Positions 31,490 to 39,890 of a stretch of DNA of 45,837 nucleotides are shown here, piece by piece. How positions within the stretch are numbered: the first letter of the stretch is position 1; each line of letters begins with the position of its first letter. Source of the stretch: Chamaesiphon sp. 341R_metabat_111 (GTDB lineage: Bacteria; Cyanobacteriota; Cyanobacteriia; Cyanobacteriales; Chamaesiphonaceae). The position numbers and the translations under genes are program-made. The DNA lies in contig JANXVE010000059.1 of assembly GCA_025351825.1 (NCBI GenBank), positions 1 through 45,837 of the forward strand, in the 5' to 3' direction. The notes beneath the pieces were generated by a model. It was not told the DNA's origin. It made no database searches and worked only from the letters and a program-made list of their open reading frames with translations.

Positions 31490-33085
31490 GTGGATAGTCA
31501 AATCCAAATTGCTATGTCTGGAAATTACCAAAGCCGAGTTTTTACCTTTATTAGTAAGCGTACCAATCGCTTCAAGGATACCTGTGCTCAGGGTTTTCGA
31601 CATATCAAAGTAGCGGTGGTTTGGAGTGGTCAAGCATTACTATATCCTTTCCACCTACTCGCGCAGACCACAAAAATCTTTCAGCCTCAAATTGCGCCGC
31701 CAGCAGAAAAGCTAATACTGCCACCAGTTTCCGATATTAACATCGAACAGGCTCTAGAGTTGGTTGTAGATGCTGGATATCCGATTGTAATTGCCGAGGG
31801 TGGATCTTTGACAACGGCAGATTCGTGGGAAGGAAGTCGCCAACAGCCAGTTGCCACAACTACTCGTTCGCGTAGCGTCTCTGGAAGAGAATCGATCGTT
31901 GTCAGCGAAGATTCATCAAATCTGGGGTCTTACGATCCCGATACCGATGATTGGGAAGTTGCTTCATATAGTCCCCGTAGATCTCAACAAGTAGTTACTA
32001 AAAAGCCAGTTATTCAGGGATTGAGTTCGTTATTAATCGATCGACAATTGGTGCTAGTAACAACCGAAAATGAAATCTTAGATATTCTCACTAATTCCCA
32101 GCAGCAGGAAATTCGGCGCAGAATTGGCAGCGATATAGCGATCGATTGGTATCGATGGAGTACCGGAGAAATACTCGTTGGCGGAGCCTCTCTGTTCGCG
32201 GAGCGTCTGCCTCAGCAGAAAGAGAATCGTCATTCACTAGATTCTCTTCCAGAGACGCTACGCGAACAATTAGCTGGTACTCAACAATTATCACTCACTA
32301 GTGGACATGATCGACCACAACTAGCGATCGCCAGTAGTGAAGATCGATCTTCAAATTTACTTACTCGATTCCAAGAGTGGCTCCAGAGCTTCACCGTCAA
32401 ACCTAACGAAACAATTATTCAATTAAGCGAGCTTAACACTGAAAAACTAGATCGAATCGAATCAAAACTACCCCGCCAAATTGCGCCTGGTAGTTATAAT
32501 TTCATACCTCAACCACCGTCGATCGATCGATTTTTCGATCTGCCTCAACTCCCACCAATTAATGAACCAGAACCACCAATTATTCCTGTTAATTCAATCC
32601 AACAGACATTAGTTGAGTTCCAGCCACAGTGGTTAAAAAAATGGTGGAACTATTATCGGGAGTATCTATCTATTCCCACTACAGATTTTGATGAATTTGA
32701 ACGCGATCGAATTATTCATCAACCAGCAGAATTTCAATTAACAAAGATAGAAGAACACAGTCAAAATAGAATCGAGCGTGGAGATTCCACCAATCGACTT
32801 GTCATAGGCGATGCTGTGCGTTCGCGTAGCGTCTCTGGAAGAGAATCGAATGAAATTACACAAGATCGATCTAAGTCCAACCAAAATTCAGGTAAATTAG
32901 ATCGCAAGATTTTTCAAAATGTCGAACATAATCCAGACTGGATCGAAACTGAAGCTGAACGAGTCGGCTACAGCCAGTCGCCAATTACTAAATTACTAGA
33001 ATGGATCGATCTTATCTGCTTAAGAATTGAAATTTGGTTAATCAGAATATGGGCCGCAATTACCAACGATCGATCTAAGATTTAA
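31490..33085 (+). CDS. Hypothetical cyanobacterial protein invaded by in-frame repeats
   Basis: 531 residues, not recognised. A basic start (SRVFTFISKRTNRFK) and a conserved-looking block at 80-105 (ISDINIEQALELVVDAGYP type) precede a long, disordered, serine/proline/acid-rich middle. The end has an amphipathic or hydrophobic helix pair (LLEWIDLICLRIEIWLIRIWAAI), probably membrane-associated. Three copies of one 28-30-base interspersed repeat lie inside: residues about 126-135 and 444-453 (both RSRSVSGRES) and, inverted, about 251-260 (DSLPETLREQ); a fourth, diverged unit encodes LFAERLPQQKE. The frame stays open across all of them. It starts 31 bases from the divergent GH38 gene. Confidence 0.6.
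   Translation: MDSQIQIAMSGNYQSRVFTFISKRTNRFKDTCAQGFRHIKVAVVWSGQALLYPFHLLAQTTKIFQPQIAPPAEKLILPPVSDINIEQALELVVDAGYPIVIAEGGSLTTADSWEGSRQQPVATTTRSRSVSGRESIVVSEDSSNLGSYDPDTDDWEVASYSPRRSQQVVTKKPVIQGLSSLLIDRQLVLVTTENEILDILTNSQQQEIRRRIGSDIAIDWYRWSTGEILVGGASLFAERLPQQKENRHSLDSLPETLREQLAGTQQLSLTSGHDRPQLAIASSEDRSSNLLTRFQEWLQSFTVKPNETIIQLSELNTEKLDRIESKLPRQIAPGSYNFIPQPPSIDRFFDLPQLPPINEPEPPIIPVNSIQQTLVEFQPQWLKKWWNYYREYLSIPTTDFDEFERDRIIHQPAEFQLTKIEEHSQNRIERGDSTNRLVIGDAVRSRSVSGRESNEITQDRSKSNQNSGKLDRKIFQNVEHNPDWIETEAERVGYSQSPITKLLEWIDLICLRIEIWLIRIWAAITNDRSKI
31865..31894 (+). repeat. GTTCGCGTAGCGTCTC interspersed repeat, copy 1
   Basis: A 30-base unit identical to 32819-32848; core GTTCGCGTAGCGTCTC followed by TGGAAGAGAATCG. 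Inside the open gene at 31490. Confidence 0.85.
32240..32267 (-). repeat. GTTCGCGTAGCGTCTC interspersed repeat, inverted copy
   Basis: 28 bases that are the exact reverse complement of copies 1 and 3. A diverged direct unit (GTTCGCGGAGCGTCTG) lies 40 bases before it, at 32194-32209. Confidence 0.85.
32819..32848 (+). repeat. GTTCGCGTAGCGTCTC interspersed repeat, copy 3
   Basis: Identical over 30 bases to 31865-31894, same orientation and same reading frame (both encode RSRSVSGRES). Confidence 0.85.
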
Positions 33086-33140
33086 AAATAGGGCAAGCTA
33101 TTACTTGCTATTTACAACGGAAAGTCTTTATTCTAAAACA

Positions 33141-33368
33141 TTAAGCAGCGAAGTGAAGGACTTCAATTTCAGCATTTTCATCTACAACTCGCTCGGCACG
33201 ATCGAGAACAGATTTAGTAGTGTTTTGACTGAGATAATATTCACCACAATTTTCACAAATATCAGCAGGTACGCCTTTAAGAATGATAATGCAATTATCT
33301 CGCTCTAGAGTAATGGTAGCATTGCCAGTATAGGTAGTTCCGTGTTTACAAAGGACACATTTCATCAA
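33141..33368 (-). CDS. MqsA/YgiT-type zinc-finger antitoxin
   Basis: 75 residues. The zinc finger is C-x2-C (CVLC, residues 4-7) with a second C-x2-C (CENCGEYYLS, 38-41), the YgiT/MqsA N-terminal domain alone, without the HTH half of E. coli MqsA. It directly follows the DUF4258 gene with one base between. Such pairs are annotated as toxin-antitoxin modules with DUF4258 as the likely toxin. Confidence 0.8.
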   Translation of the reverse strand: MMKCVLCKHGTTYTGNATITLERDNCIIILKGVPADICENCGEYYLSQNTTKSVLDRAERVVDENAEIEVLHFAA

Positions 33369-33369
33369 T

Positions 33370-33651
33370 TTATTTCCTAGTGCTAAAATTATTCAACCAG
33401 ATTGCTGGGTCTGGATTATAAGCAGTGATAACGTAAACTATGTTTGTGGATTCATCAATTGAATAAACTACATGAATCGGACAGTTGTTGATAAAGCTGA
33501 GGATGAGACAACTAGCAAAAGGAGTATCATCTGGATATGACTCGATAATTACCCCTTCGTTAATAGCAGCTTCAACTTCTACTTCAGATATCTTCCGTGA
33601 GAACATTCGCCTGATTGCATGGCTTGAGAACACGAGAGTAAGATCTATCAC
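33370..33651 (-). CDS. DUF4258 domain protein, likely RelE/MqsR-like toxin
   Basis: 93 residues. The DUF4258 pattern is clear: FSSHAIRRMFSRKISEVEVEAAI at the start (the H-x-x-R-x-x-x-R segment), INEGVIIESYPDD, then PIHVVYSIDESTNIVYVITAYNPDP. The fold resembles small ribosome-dependent RNases. It precedes the MqsA-type antitoxin gene by one base on the same strand, the toxin-first order typical of this pairing. Confidence 0.8.
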   Translation of the reverse strand: MIDLTLVFSSHAIRRMFSRKISEVEVEAAINEGVIIESYPDDTPFASCLILSFINNCPIHVVYSIDESTNIVYVITAYNPDPAIWLNNFSTRK

Positions 33652-33693
33652 TGCACTAAAATTGTAACTACTAAACCTTATTTTAATCTGGAC

Positions 33694-33713
33694 AAATAGT
33701 TAATTAACTATTT
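33694..33713. terminator. 20-bp perfect palindrome at the mutS2 stop codon
   Basis: AAATAGTTAATTAACTATTT is self-complementary over all 20 bases and includes the mutS2 stop. It lies between mutS2 and the TA pair. It could act as a weak terminator or a binding site; as it has no G/C stem, the call is tentative. Confidence 0.3.
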
Positions 33714-36218
33714 AAGATAGGCGATCGTCACACCACCACCACCATCTTTTTCACCTGCCAATTCAAATCGAGCTACTTGTGGATGATAGCCCAAAAATTC
33801 ATGCACCCCCTGACGAAGTTTACCAGTACCTTTGCCATGAATCACCCACATAATTCCTGACTCATAAGCCCGCCCAATTCCCTTTTCAAGTTCTGGCTCG
33901 GCGTTTTCCACGCGCTGACCCCGAATATCTACTGTATTTATTGATGTCCGAATTGCCACAACTGAGGATTTAGCGATCGCTTTACCCGCAACTTTAGCTC
34001 CTGATTTTTTCTCGACTGGAGCAGCTTTTTCACCCGTTAATGATTCAATATCTACCAGGGCGACATTCATTTTCATCATCCCAAATTTGACATTGAGATT
34101 ACCATTTTCATCTACCTTGCTAATTACTTCCGCTTTCTGCCCGATTTTGGGAATGCGGATCCGATCGCCAATCTGCGGATTGAAGCCTGGAGGCGGCTTG
34201 GGAGTCGATTTAGCTTGAAGATGAAGGTTTGTGAGTCCATCTAGTCCAGCGGTGGCTTGCTGGGCAGCCTGAGCGGTCTGAGGGCCTTGCTGGAGCTGGC
34301 GAATCACCTGGGCGATCTCCCCTTTCGCTTCAGCTATGGCAGCTTGAATCGCCCGTTCTTGATTTAATTTCAGCTCCTGTTCTCGCGCCTGCAATTGCGC
34401 CGCTTTTTGGGAAACTTCTAGATAAAATGCTTCCGCCTGTTTCAAGATTTGAGCAGCTTCATTCGCTTTAGCTTCCTGAGTCCGCCGCTGTGCTTCTAGT
34501 CCAGCAATTACTTCATTTACCTCCTGCGTTGCACCCAAAACTACCTGAGATTTGGCACTATCGATTACATCCTGATTCAATCCCAACCTTTGAGCGATCG
34601 AGAGTGCATTCGATCGACCTGGAATCCCCCATAGTAAACGATAAGTCGGCGCAAGTTTGACATCATCAAACTCCACCGAAGCATTCTCAAACCGACTGTC
34701 TTGATACTTGAGAGCCTTCAATTCACCATAGTGAGTAGACGCGATCGTCAACATCGCTCGATCGGCTAAATACTGCAATAATGCGATCGCCAGTGCGCTA
34801 CCCTCAGCAGGATCGGTTCCGGCTCCAACTTCGTCGAGGAGGATGAGGGCGGAGGGAGTGTGGGAGTGCGGGAGCGTGGGAGCGTCGGGGCGTGGGAGCA
34901 TGGGAGACTGGATAGTGTCAACATTCTCTTCGTGCTCACGTGCCCCCGCGCCCCCGTGCCCCCGTGCCCCCATCCCCTCCCCAACTGCATCCAAAATCCG
35001 TCCAATCCGGCGAATATGTCCTGAAAAAGTGGAAAGACTTTGCTGGAGCGATTGTTCGTCGCCGATGTCAGCGAGAATGAGATCGAACCAGGGAATCTCG
35101 ACTGGCTCACGTGCGGGGATAAATAGCCCCACCTTGGCCATTAAAGCGACAATTGCGAGGGTTTTGAGGGTGACGGTTTTGCCGCCCGTGTTCGGGCCTG
35201 TAATGGTGACTACGCGGATGTCTGGACGAATCGACAGATCGATCGGTACTACTTCTGGTCCCTCTTCATGTCGGTGTTGCCAGATCAGTAAGGGGTGGCG
35301 GAGTTGGCGGAGGGTAATATATTCATTGATGGATCGATCGATCAGTCGCGGTGGATTTGCTTCCAACCACAGGCTATATCTGGCTCTGGCTGTGGCTAGA
35401 TCGATCGTGGTAGCAACTACCAGCAGATGTTCTAAATCTTCGACAACCTCAGTGATCTTCGCCGTCAGAGCTGTCAAAACTAGTTCGATTTCTCGTTGCT
35501 CCTGGCGTTGGAGTTGACGCATTTGATTGCCCAGATTAACGATCTGATGGGGTTCAATGTACAGCGTCGAACCACTCCCAGAACTATCGTGGACTACCCC
35601 AGGAATTGTATCCTTGTGAGAAGCTTTAACTGGAATGACAAATCGATCGCTCCGTTGGGTAATTAATGGCTGTTGGATCGCATTAGACTGACGCTGCATC
35701 AGACTATTGAGCAGCTTGTAAATCTTTTCTCTAAACCCTTTGAGCTGCACCCGCACCTGGGCTAATTTCGCACTCGATCGATCCGTAACATCACCGCGAT
35801 CGTCGATACAATGATAGATATCCTGCTCGATCTCTGGATACGTCCGCACATCAGCGATTAAACCCTGCAACACCGGAATATTTTCCGCACCATCCAACGT
35901 CCGCCGCAGCTTTCGCATCCCCGCCAAAGTAGTCGCAATCTCATGCAGCTCTTTCCCCGACAGCATCCCTTGCACCGCCGCCCGCTCCAGCGCGTCACCA
36001 AAATCTTCAATCCCATCCAGGGACAATCCACCAGTCAGACTGGTTTCTAACTCATACACTTCCTTTGTTTGCGCCAGTAGATTTAGGCTGACACTCGGCT
36101 GCTGGGGAATCACCAAATTTCGCGCTGCAATCGTCCCCAATTTAGTCGCCGCAAATGTCGCCACCTGCTGACACAATCGCGACCATTCCAATAATTCTAA
36201 TGTCTCTGCCTGAATCAC
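33708..36218 (-). CDS. mutS2: Endonuclease MutS2
   Basis: 836 residues, slightly longer than usual. MutS2 binds branched DNA or collided ribosomes and has an ATPase and a C-terminal Smr nuclease domain. Walker A is GPNTGGKTVTLKTLA (about 340), the signature region SLQQSLSTFSGHIRRIGRILD (about 390-410), Walker B LILLDEVGAGTDPAEGSALA (about 458), a coiled-coil (QAEAFYLEVSQKAAQLQAREQE), and the Smr domain (VDIRGQRVENAEPELE...VIHGKGTGKLRQGV) is complete. About 40 residues between signature and Walker B (GMGARGHGGAGAREHE...PTLPHSHTP) are encoded by a G-rich/C-rich minisatellite and are not part of the family fold. Confidence 0.95.
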   Translation of the reverse strand: MIQAETLELLEWSRLCQQVATFAATKLGTIAARNLVIPQQPSVSLNLLAQTKEVYELETSLTGGLSLDGIEDFGDALERAAVQGMLSGKELHEIATTLAGMRKLRRTLDGAENIPVLQGLIADVRTYPEIEQDIYHCIDDRGDVTDRSSAKLAQVRVQLKGFREKIYKLLNSLMQRQSNAIQQPLITQRSDRFVIPVKASHKDTIPGVVHDSSGSGSTLYIEPHQIVNLGNQMRQLQRQEQREIELVLTALTAKITEVVEDLEHLLVVATTIDLATARARYSLWLEANPPRLIDRSINEYITLRQLRHPLLIWQHRHEEGPEVVPIDLSIRPDIRVVTITGPNTGGKTVTLKTLAIVALMAKVGLFIPAREPVEIPWFDLILADIGDEQSLQQSLSTFSGHIRRIGRILDAVGEGMGARGHGGAGAREHEENVDTIQSPMLPRPDAPTLPHSHTPSALILLDEVGAGTDPAEGSALAIALLQYLADRAMLTIASTHYGELKALKYQDSRFENASVEFDDVKLAPTYRLLWGIPGRSNALSIAQRLGLNQDVIDSAKSQVVLGATQEVNEVIAGLEAQRRTQEAKANEAAQILKQAEAFYLEVSQKAAQLQAREQELKLNQERAIQAAIAEAKGEIAQVIRQLQQGPQTAQAAQQATAGLDGLTNLHLQAKSTPKPPPGFNPQIGDRIRIPKIGQKAEVISKVDENGNLNVKFGMMKMNVALVDIESLTGEKAAPVEKKSGAKVAGKAIAKSSVVAIRTSINTVDIRGQRVENAEPELEKGIGRAYESGIMWVIHGKGTGKLRQGVHEFLGYHPQVARFELAGEKDGGGGVTIAYLK
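34855..34985. repeat. G-rich/C-rich minisatellite inside mutS2
   Basis: G-rich arm 34855-34912 (GTGGGAGCGTGGGAGCGTC type) and C-rich arm 34936-34985 (CCCCCGTGCCCCCGTGCCCC), the same two-arm plan as 10805-10946. The array is translated in frame within the MutS2 ATPase domain. Confidence 0.8.
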
Positions 36219-36324
36219 TACGCTATACTCGATCGTGCATTTCTAACCATTATAGGTGTTGCCGATCGGGGATTTGCAAGATCCAAACATAACTAATTTA
36301 GGTGAAATATTTAATCAGAGGAAA

Positions 36325-36356
36325 TTGTCATCAGATTACACCGATCTATATATAAT
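36325..36356 (+). promoter_or_regulatory. Candidate promoter of the DUF4282 gene
   Basis: TTGTCA (36325-36330) and TATAAT (36351-36356) stand 20 bases apart, longer than ideal. The TATAAT lies 30 bases before the ATG at 36386. Confidence 0.4.
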
Positions 36357-36385
36357 GAGGGCTGTATCCACCAAAAGCACAGCTC

Positions 36386-36694
36386 ATGAACCAAAGAAAA
36401 TCTTTTTTCGAGGCACTCTTTGATTTTTCGTTTAGTAGCTTTATCGCTACCAAAGTAATTGGAATTCTCTATATTATCTCGATTGTAATATCTTCAATTG
36501 TCTGCCTCTTTCTATTGCTTGGTTCGTTTAACAGTGGGATCGGCGGTGTCTTTGCTGGCTTAATTGGCGTACCGCTATTATGGATTTTCAATGTAATCAT
36601 CAGTAGGCTTAGTTTAGAGTCGTTGATTGCATCGATTAAGACATCGGAAAACACGGCTCGTGTAGCAGAAATGATGCAAAACCAAAATTCATAA
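36386..36694 (+). CDS. DUF4282 domain membrane protein
   Basis: 102 residues, the usual size of DUF4282 proteins: a short soluble start containing the FFEALFDFSFSSFIATKVIGILY segment, two transmembrane helices (about 23-45 and 50-72), then RLSLESLIASIKTSENTARVAEM. No known function. Own promoter-like element upstream and a two-way hairpin terminator just after the stop. Confidence 0.8.
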   Translation: MNQRKSFFEALFDFSFSSFIATKVIGILYIISIVISSIVCLFLLLGSFNSGIGGVFAGLIGVPLLWIFNVIISRLSLESLIASIKTSENTARVAEMMQNQNS

Positions 36695-36700
36695 CCAGGA

Positions 36701-36724
36701 GAGAGGATGATATCCCATCCTCTC
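36701..36724. terminator. Bidirectional terminator between the DUF4282 gene and larC
   Basis: GAGAGGATG (36701-36709) pairs perfectly with CATCCTCTC (36716-36724) around 6 bases; AAATATTTTTC follows on the plus strand. The hairpin lies between convergent genes. Confidence 0.75.
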
Positions 36725-36739
36725 GGCTTAAATATTTTT

Positions 36740-38107
36740 CTACTCTACGTTATGCCAAGCCATTAGTGCTAATTGATAAACCTCAATCCAGGGCACCTGA
36801 TATTTTTGGGCTATTGCTGCACAATCATCGTACTCAGGTTGAACATTGGTAATTGAATCATCAGCAACTAGATTATTGCGAGCAATTTTTACGCGAACGA
36901 TCCCATATTTAGTCACCACAGATTCTATTTTTCTGGGTAAGATCGATCGAGTCTGTCGATCGTGACGAATACCAATCGTACTAGTTTCTTTGAAGATAAT
37001 TTGTTCGCAGTCGATCGATCGATCTAACGGACAAATAACTGTGAGTAATATACCCGACCGAGATTTTTTCATCCCAATTGGCTGGGTAAATACATCCGCC
37101 GCTCCAGCTTTAAATAATAGATCGAAAATATACCCGATCGCTTGAGGATTGAGATCGTCAATTTGGGTAGTCAAAACTTCGATCGTTTCTAAACAATCTT
37201 GGCGCACGGGCGAAGACAAAACCGATCCAGTTTCCGTGCCCAACCACAGCCGTAAAATATTTGGAATCGGTAGCTGAATCGTCCCCGCACCCAAACCAAT
37301 CTGCTGGAGTTGCATCGTTGGCGGTGTGCCAAATTCAGTCGCCAAAGTCACCGCAATCGCTGCACCTGTGGGCGTGACTAGCTCTCGATCGATCCCATTG
37401 CTATATACTGGCACCTGCCGAGCCGAAAGTAATTTTAGCACCGCAGGTACAGGCACGGGCAAAATCCCATGTGCCGCCCGCACTGTGCCGCCACCTGTGG
37501 GCAATGGGGAACAGTAGATTTTATCGATATCTAGATAATCCAAGCCCAAACAAGTCCCAACAATATCGACGATCGCATCCACCGCCCCAACCTCGTGAAA
37601 ATGTACCTCAGATGGGTCAATTCCGTGAACTGCACCCTCCGCGATCGCCAATTGACGGAAAACATCCAAACTCCACTGCATCGTTCTAGCGGGCAAATTT
37701 GCCGCATTTATTAGCTTTTCGATTTCAGGTAAATTCCGTTGGGGCGTATCGTAATGATGGTGATCTGAATCTTTAGCTACGGTATTAGTTGGTGTGGGAT
37801 GATGGTCGTGAGCATGTCCATGTTCATGGTCATGTGAATGTTCGTGCTCGTGAGAATGCTCATCATGATGAGAATGTTTATGCTCGTGATTTGATGAACT
37901 TATCGCAGTTAAATCTACATGTACCTTAGTTGCTATTTGCCCATTGTGATGAATTTTTTCGGCCCAAATATGATACTCAGAACTAATCCCCAATCGATCG
38001 AGTTGAGTGATTAAATATTCTACAGGTACGCCAGCATCTACCAATGCCCCCAAACACATATCCCCAGCGATTCCAGTTTGGCATTCTAAGTAGGCGATTT
38101 TAGTCAT
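36740..38107 (-). CDS. larC: Nickel insertion protein LarC (DUF111)
   Basis: 455 residues. LarC loads nickel into the pincer cofactor of lactate racemase and related enzymes. The family start AYLECQTGIAGDMCLGALVDAG, the SEVHFHEVGAVDAIVDIVG motif and the C-terminal KKSRSGILLTVIC segment are present. A 35-residue histidine-rich insert (about 72-110, repeated H-E-H-x-H/D-H) is a plausible metal store. The gene is uninterrupted, unlike the ribosomally frameshifted larC1/larC2 of lactobacilli. No larB, larE or larA lies in the window. Confidence 0.9.
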   Translation of the reverse strand: MTKIAYLECQTGIAGDMCLGALVDAGVPVEYLITQLDRLGISSEYHIWAEKIHHNGQIATKVHVDLTAISSSNHEHKHSHHDEHSHEHEHSHDHEHGHAHDHHPTPTNTVAKDSDHHHYDTPQRNLPEIEKLINAANLPARTMQWSLDVFRQLAIAEGAVHGIDPSEVHFHEVGAVDAIVDIVGTCLGLDYLDIDKIYCSPLPTGGGTVRAAHGILPVPVPAVLKLLSARQVPVYSNGIDRELVTPTGAAIAVTLATEFGTPPTMQLQQIGLGAGTIQLPIPNILRLWLGTETGSVLSSPVRQDCLETIEVLTTQIDDLNPQAIGYIFDLLFKAGAADVFTQPIGMKKSRSGILLTVICPLDRSIDCEQIIFKETSTIGIRHDRQTRSILPRKIESVVTKYGIVRVKIARNNLVADDSITNVQPEYDDCAAIAQKYQVPWIEVYQLALMAWHNVE

Positions 38108-38210
38108 GTGGGAAATACAGAGTAGGTTGCTGACTTAACGATTAATTTCAATTGGTGTCGATCGAACAGATTTCGACTAATAATTTAATTATCAACGATC
38201 GACTAAAATT

Positions 38211-38852
38211 ATGGCTACCATCTACGAAGTTCATCCACAGACACCCCAGATTAGAAAAATTGATGAGATCGTAGCAGCATTGAGAAATGGAGCGGTGATG
38301 CTATATCCCACAGACACAGTTTACGCGATCGGCTGCGATCTCACATCAAAAACAGGAGTCGATCGAGTCCGCCAGATCAAGAAAATGTCCAACGATAAAC
38401 CCCTAACTTTCTTGTGTCAGTCGCTCTCCAATATCTCCGAATATGCAGTAGTCTCCGATCCTGCTTATCGGTTGATGAAGCACCTAATTCCTGGTACATA
38501 TACATTTATCTTACCAGCCACCAAACTAGTACCGAAACTCGCCCAAGATCCCAAACGCAAAACCACTGGCATTAGAGTACCCAAACATCCACTCTGCCAA
38601 ATTCTGCTAGAAAGCATGGGCAATCCCATGATTTCGGCATCCGCACACATCCAAGATGAAGACGGAGATCGACCGACTTTAGGTGTAGAAAAAGCGAGAT
38701 TATTCGACCATCTAGACAAACTGGTAGATATCATCATCGATGACGGCTCAGAACCAGGCATGGAAGGCTCAACCATCCTAGATATGACGATTGACCCTCC
38801 TGAAGTAATTCGGGAGGGTCTAGGCTATGCTGAAGTGGCATCCTGGCTGTAA
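38211..38852 (+). CDS. Sua5/YciO/YrdC family protein, L-threonylcarbamoyladenylate synthase type
   Basis: 213 residues, close to YrdC/YciO length. The family makes threonylcarbamoyl-AMP for the t6A modification of tRNAs reading ANN codons. The substrate-binding KMSNDKPLTFLCQSLSNIS and LYPTDTVYAIGCDL (about 31-44) are conserved, as are RKTTGIRVPKHP and GSTILDM. The short length without the Sua5 domain suggests the YrdC or YciO branch; I cannot separate them. Divergent from larC. Confidence 0.85.
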   Translation: MATIYEVHPQTPQIRKIDEIVAALRNGAVMLYPTDTVYAIGCDLTSKTGVDRVRQIKKMSNDKPLTFLCQSLSNISEYAVVSDPAYRLMKHLIPGTYTFILPATKLVPKLAQDPKRKTTGIRVPKHPLCQILLESMGNPMISASAHIQDEDGDRPTLGVEKARLFDHLDKLVDIIIDDGSEPGMEGSTILDMTIDPPEVIREGLGYAEVASWL

Positions 38853-38879
38853 ATGAGATACTGCTGGAATTAATATTCG

Positions 38880-38999
38880 ATCGTGTCGCTTCACAATTCT
38901 GATTCACCCACCCTTGGATCGTGGTTTTGTGCTCAAGCTGCGTGCGCCAGAACGATCGATGGTAATGTCGATCGCGAAGTGTGCCGTAATCATGCCTCA
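38880..38999 (-). pseudogene. Ghost of the retropepsin-like module (compare 40362-41008)
   Basis: On the minus strand TTIQGWVNQNCEA (about 38885-38925) matches the start of the protein at 40733 (MMQGIVNQNCEAII) at 9 of 11 positions, then similarity ends. The preceding bases may be the end of its partner gene. Only a stub survives, between a Sua5-type gene and an orphan antitoxin. Confidence 0.5.
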
Positions 39000-39431
39000 T
39001 CTAGTTGTTGCAAGAATCACCGCATCAAGATTGCCACTGCGTAGCTCATCCAATGGCATTTTTTGCTCGTCTAAGCGTGGATTGGGTGACAATAAACAAA
39101 AAAGTTTCTCCCAGTCAGAGTAAGTATGATTCAAATGCTTTAAAACCTGTGGTAGACCAGGTAAGATCTGACCAGCGTCGGTAAATTGCCAGATTGGATA
39201 GAGATGTCGATCCTGCCACCACAACCCAATAATTTCACATTCTTCGCGCAGTTTGTCTAAAGACTGGACACTCTCCACTCTAATTATTTGAACGACTTTC
39301 TCCGCATCCCAGTAACCACCTTCTGAGACGAGTAATTCCCACTGAAGATCGAGGATATTTAGATTCGATCCCGTCACTTTTTGGCGATCGCTATGACTCG
39401 GTAGGCTGATATTTTCATCTCGATCGGACAT
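38997..39431 (-). CDS. Orphan protein with MbcA/ParS/Xre-antitoxin-like C-terminus
   Basis: 144 residues. Residues about 105-140 (SDWEKLFCLLSPNPRLDEQKMPLDELRSGNLDAV) match the toxin-binding end of MbcA/ParS/Xre antitoxins, which normally pair with RES-domain toxins. The first part (LLVSEGGYWDAEKVVQIIRVESVQSLDKLREE) could be a degenerate DNA-binding region. No RES toxin is adjacent on either side, so it is an orphan. Similarity is from pattern only. Confidence 0.5.
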   Translation of the reverse strand: MSDRDENISLPSHSDRQKVTGSNLNILDLQWELLVSEGGYWDAEKVVQIIRVESVQSLDKLREECEIIGLWWQDRHLYPIWQFTDAGQILPGLPQVLKHLNHTYSDWEKLFCLLSPNPRLDEQKMPLDELRSGNLDAVILATTR

Positions 39432-39473
39432 GGATTTTTGCTCCAGTTGGGTGTGTTGTAGGTAATCAAAATC

Positions 39474-39554
39474 TCAATTAAACAAAGTATACCCGCAAGT
39501 ATTTGCCACAGACCCCAAATCGACCAACAGAATGTCACCTCTATGAGGATTCAC
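39474..39554 (-). pseudogene. Truncated mazF-like gene (26 codons)
   Basis: From a GTG at 39554 the frame reads VNPHRGDILLVDLGSVANTC, then leaves the family and stops. It is nearly the same as the start of the toxin at 41577 (MNPNRGEVWLVDLGSVAKV), and the DNA is also similar (CCACAGACCCCAAATCGAC against CCACAGAACCCAAATCGAC). It begins directly after the stop of the intact mazF at 39555. Confidence 0.75.
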
Positions 39555-39890
39555 TTAACCGACAATTTCATTTAATCCGCTAACAATTACAGCTAGTTCC
39601 TCTGAAGAAACTTGGCTGATTCGCTCGCCCAATCTATCTATTGATAATGTCCGAATCTGGCTAATTTTTACCCAAGACTGTTTTGGTAAAGCCACTGATT
39701 CAATTAAAAAAGTCAGCGGAAATTCGGCCTTTGGAGCTTGACTCGTCAGAGCCAGAGCAATTACTGTTCCTGAATACCGATTGAATACGTCCTGGCTGAT
39801 AATCAATACTGGACTAGTACCAGATTGTTCGCGTCCGCGTGTGGAATTGAGATTTGCCCACCAGATCTCTCCTCTTAGTATGTCGGCCAT
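39555..39890 (-). CDS. MazF/PemK-type toxin
   Basis: 111 residues from the ATG at 39890 ([16 protein letters not shown]); a longer frame from 39959 runs back through the antitoxin gene and is rejected. MazF toxins are sequence-specific mRNA endonucleases. [27 protein letters not shown] and [19 protein letters not shown] carry the family core, including the basic pair in RGREQSG. It overlaps the antitoxin by 16 bases. Confidence 0.85.
   Translation of the reverse strand: MADILRGEIWWANLNSTRGREQSGTSPVLIISQDVFNRYSGTVIALALTSQAPKAEFPLTFLIESVALPKQSWVKISQIRTLSIDRLGERISQVSSEELAVIVSGLNEIVG

Noticed and set aside
34843-35517. Long plus-strand frame (224 codons) opposite mutS2
   Set aside because: It is the shadow of mutS2; its arginine/serine-rich composition is typical of antisense frames.
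38734-39000. 88-residue minus-strand frame starting MRHDYGTLRDRHYHR, right after the orphan antitoxin, as a RES-type toxin
   Set aside because: It has no RES motifs; its middle is the ghost of the retropepsin module and its end runs antisense into the Sua5-type gene.
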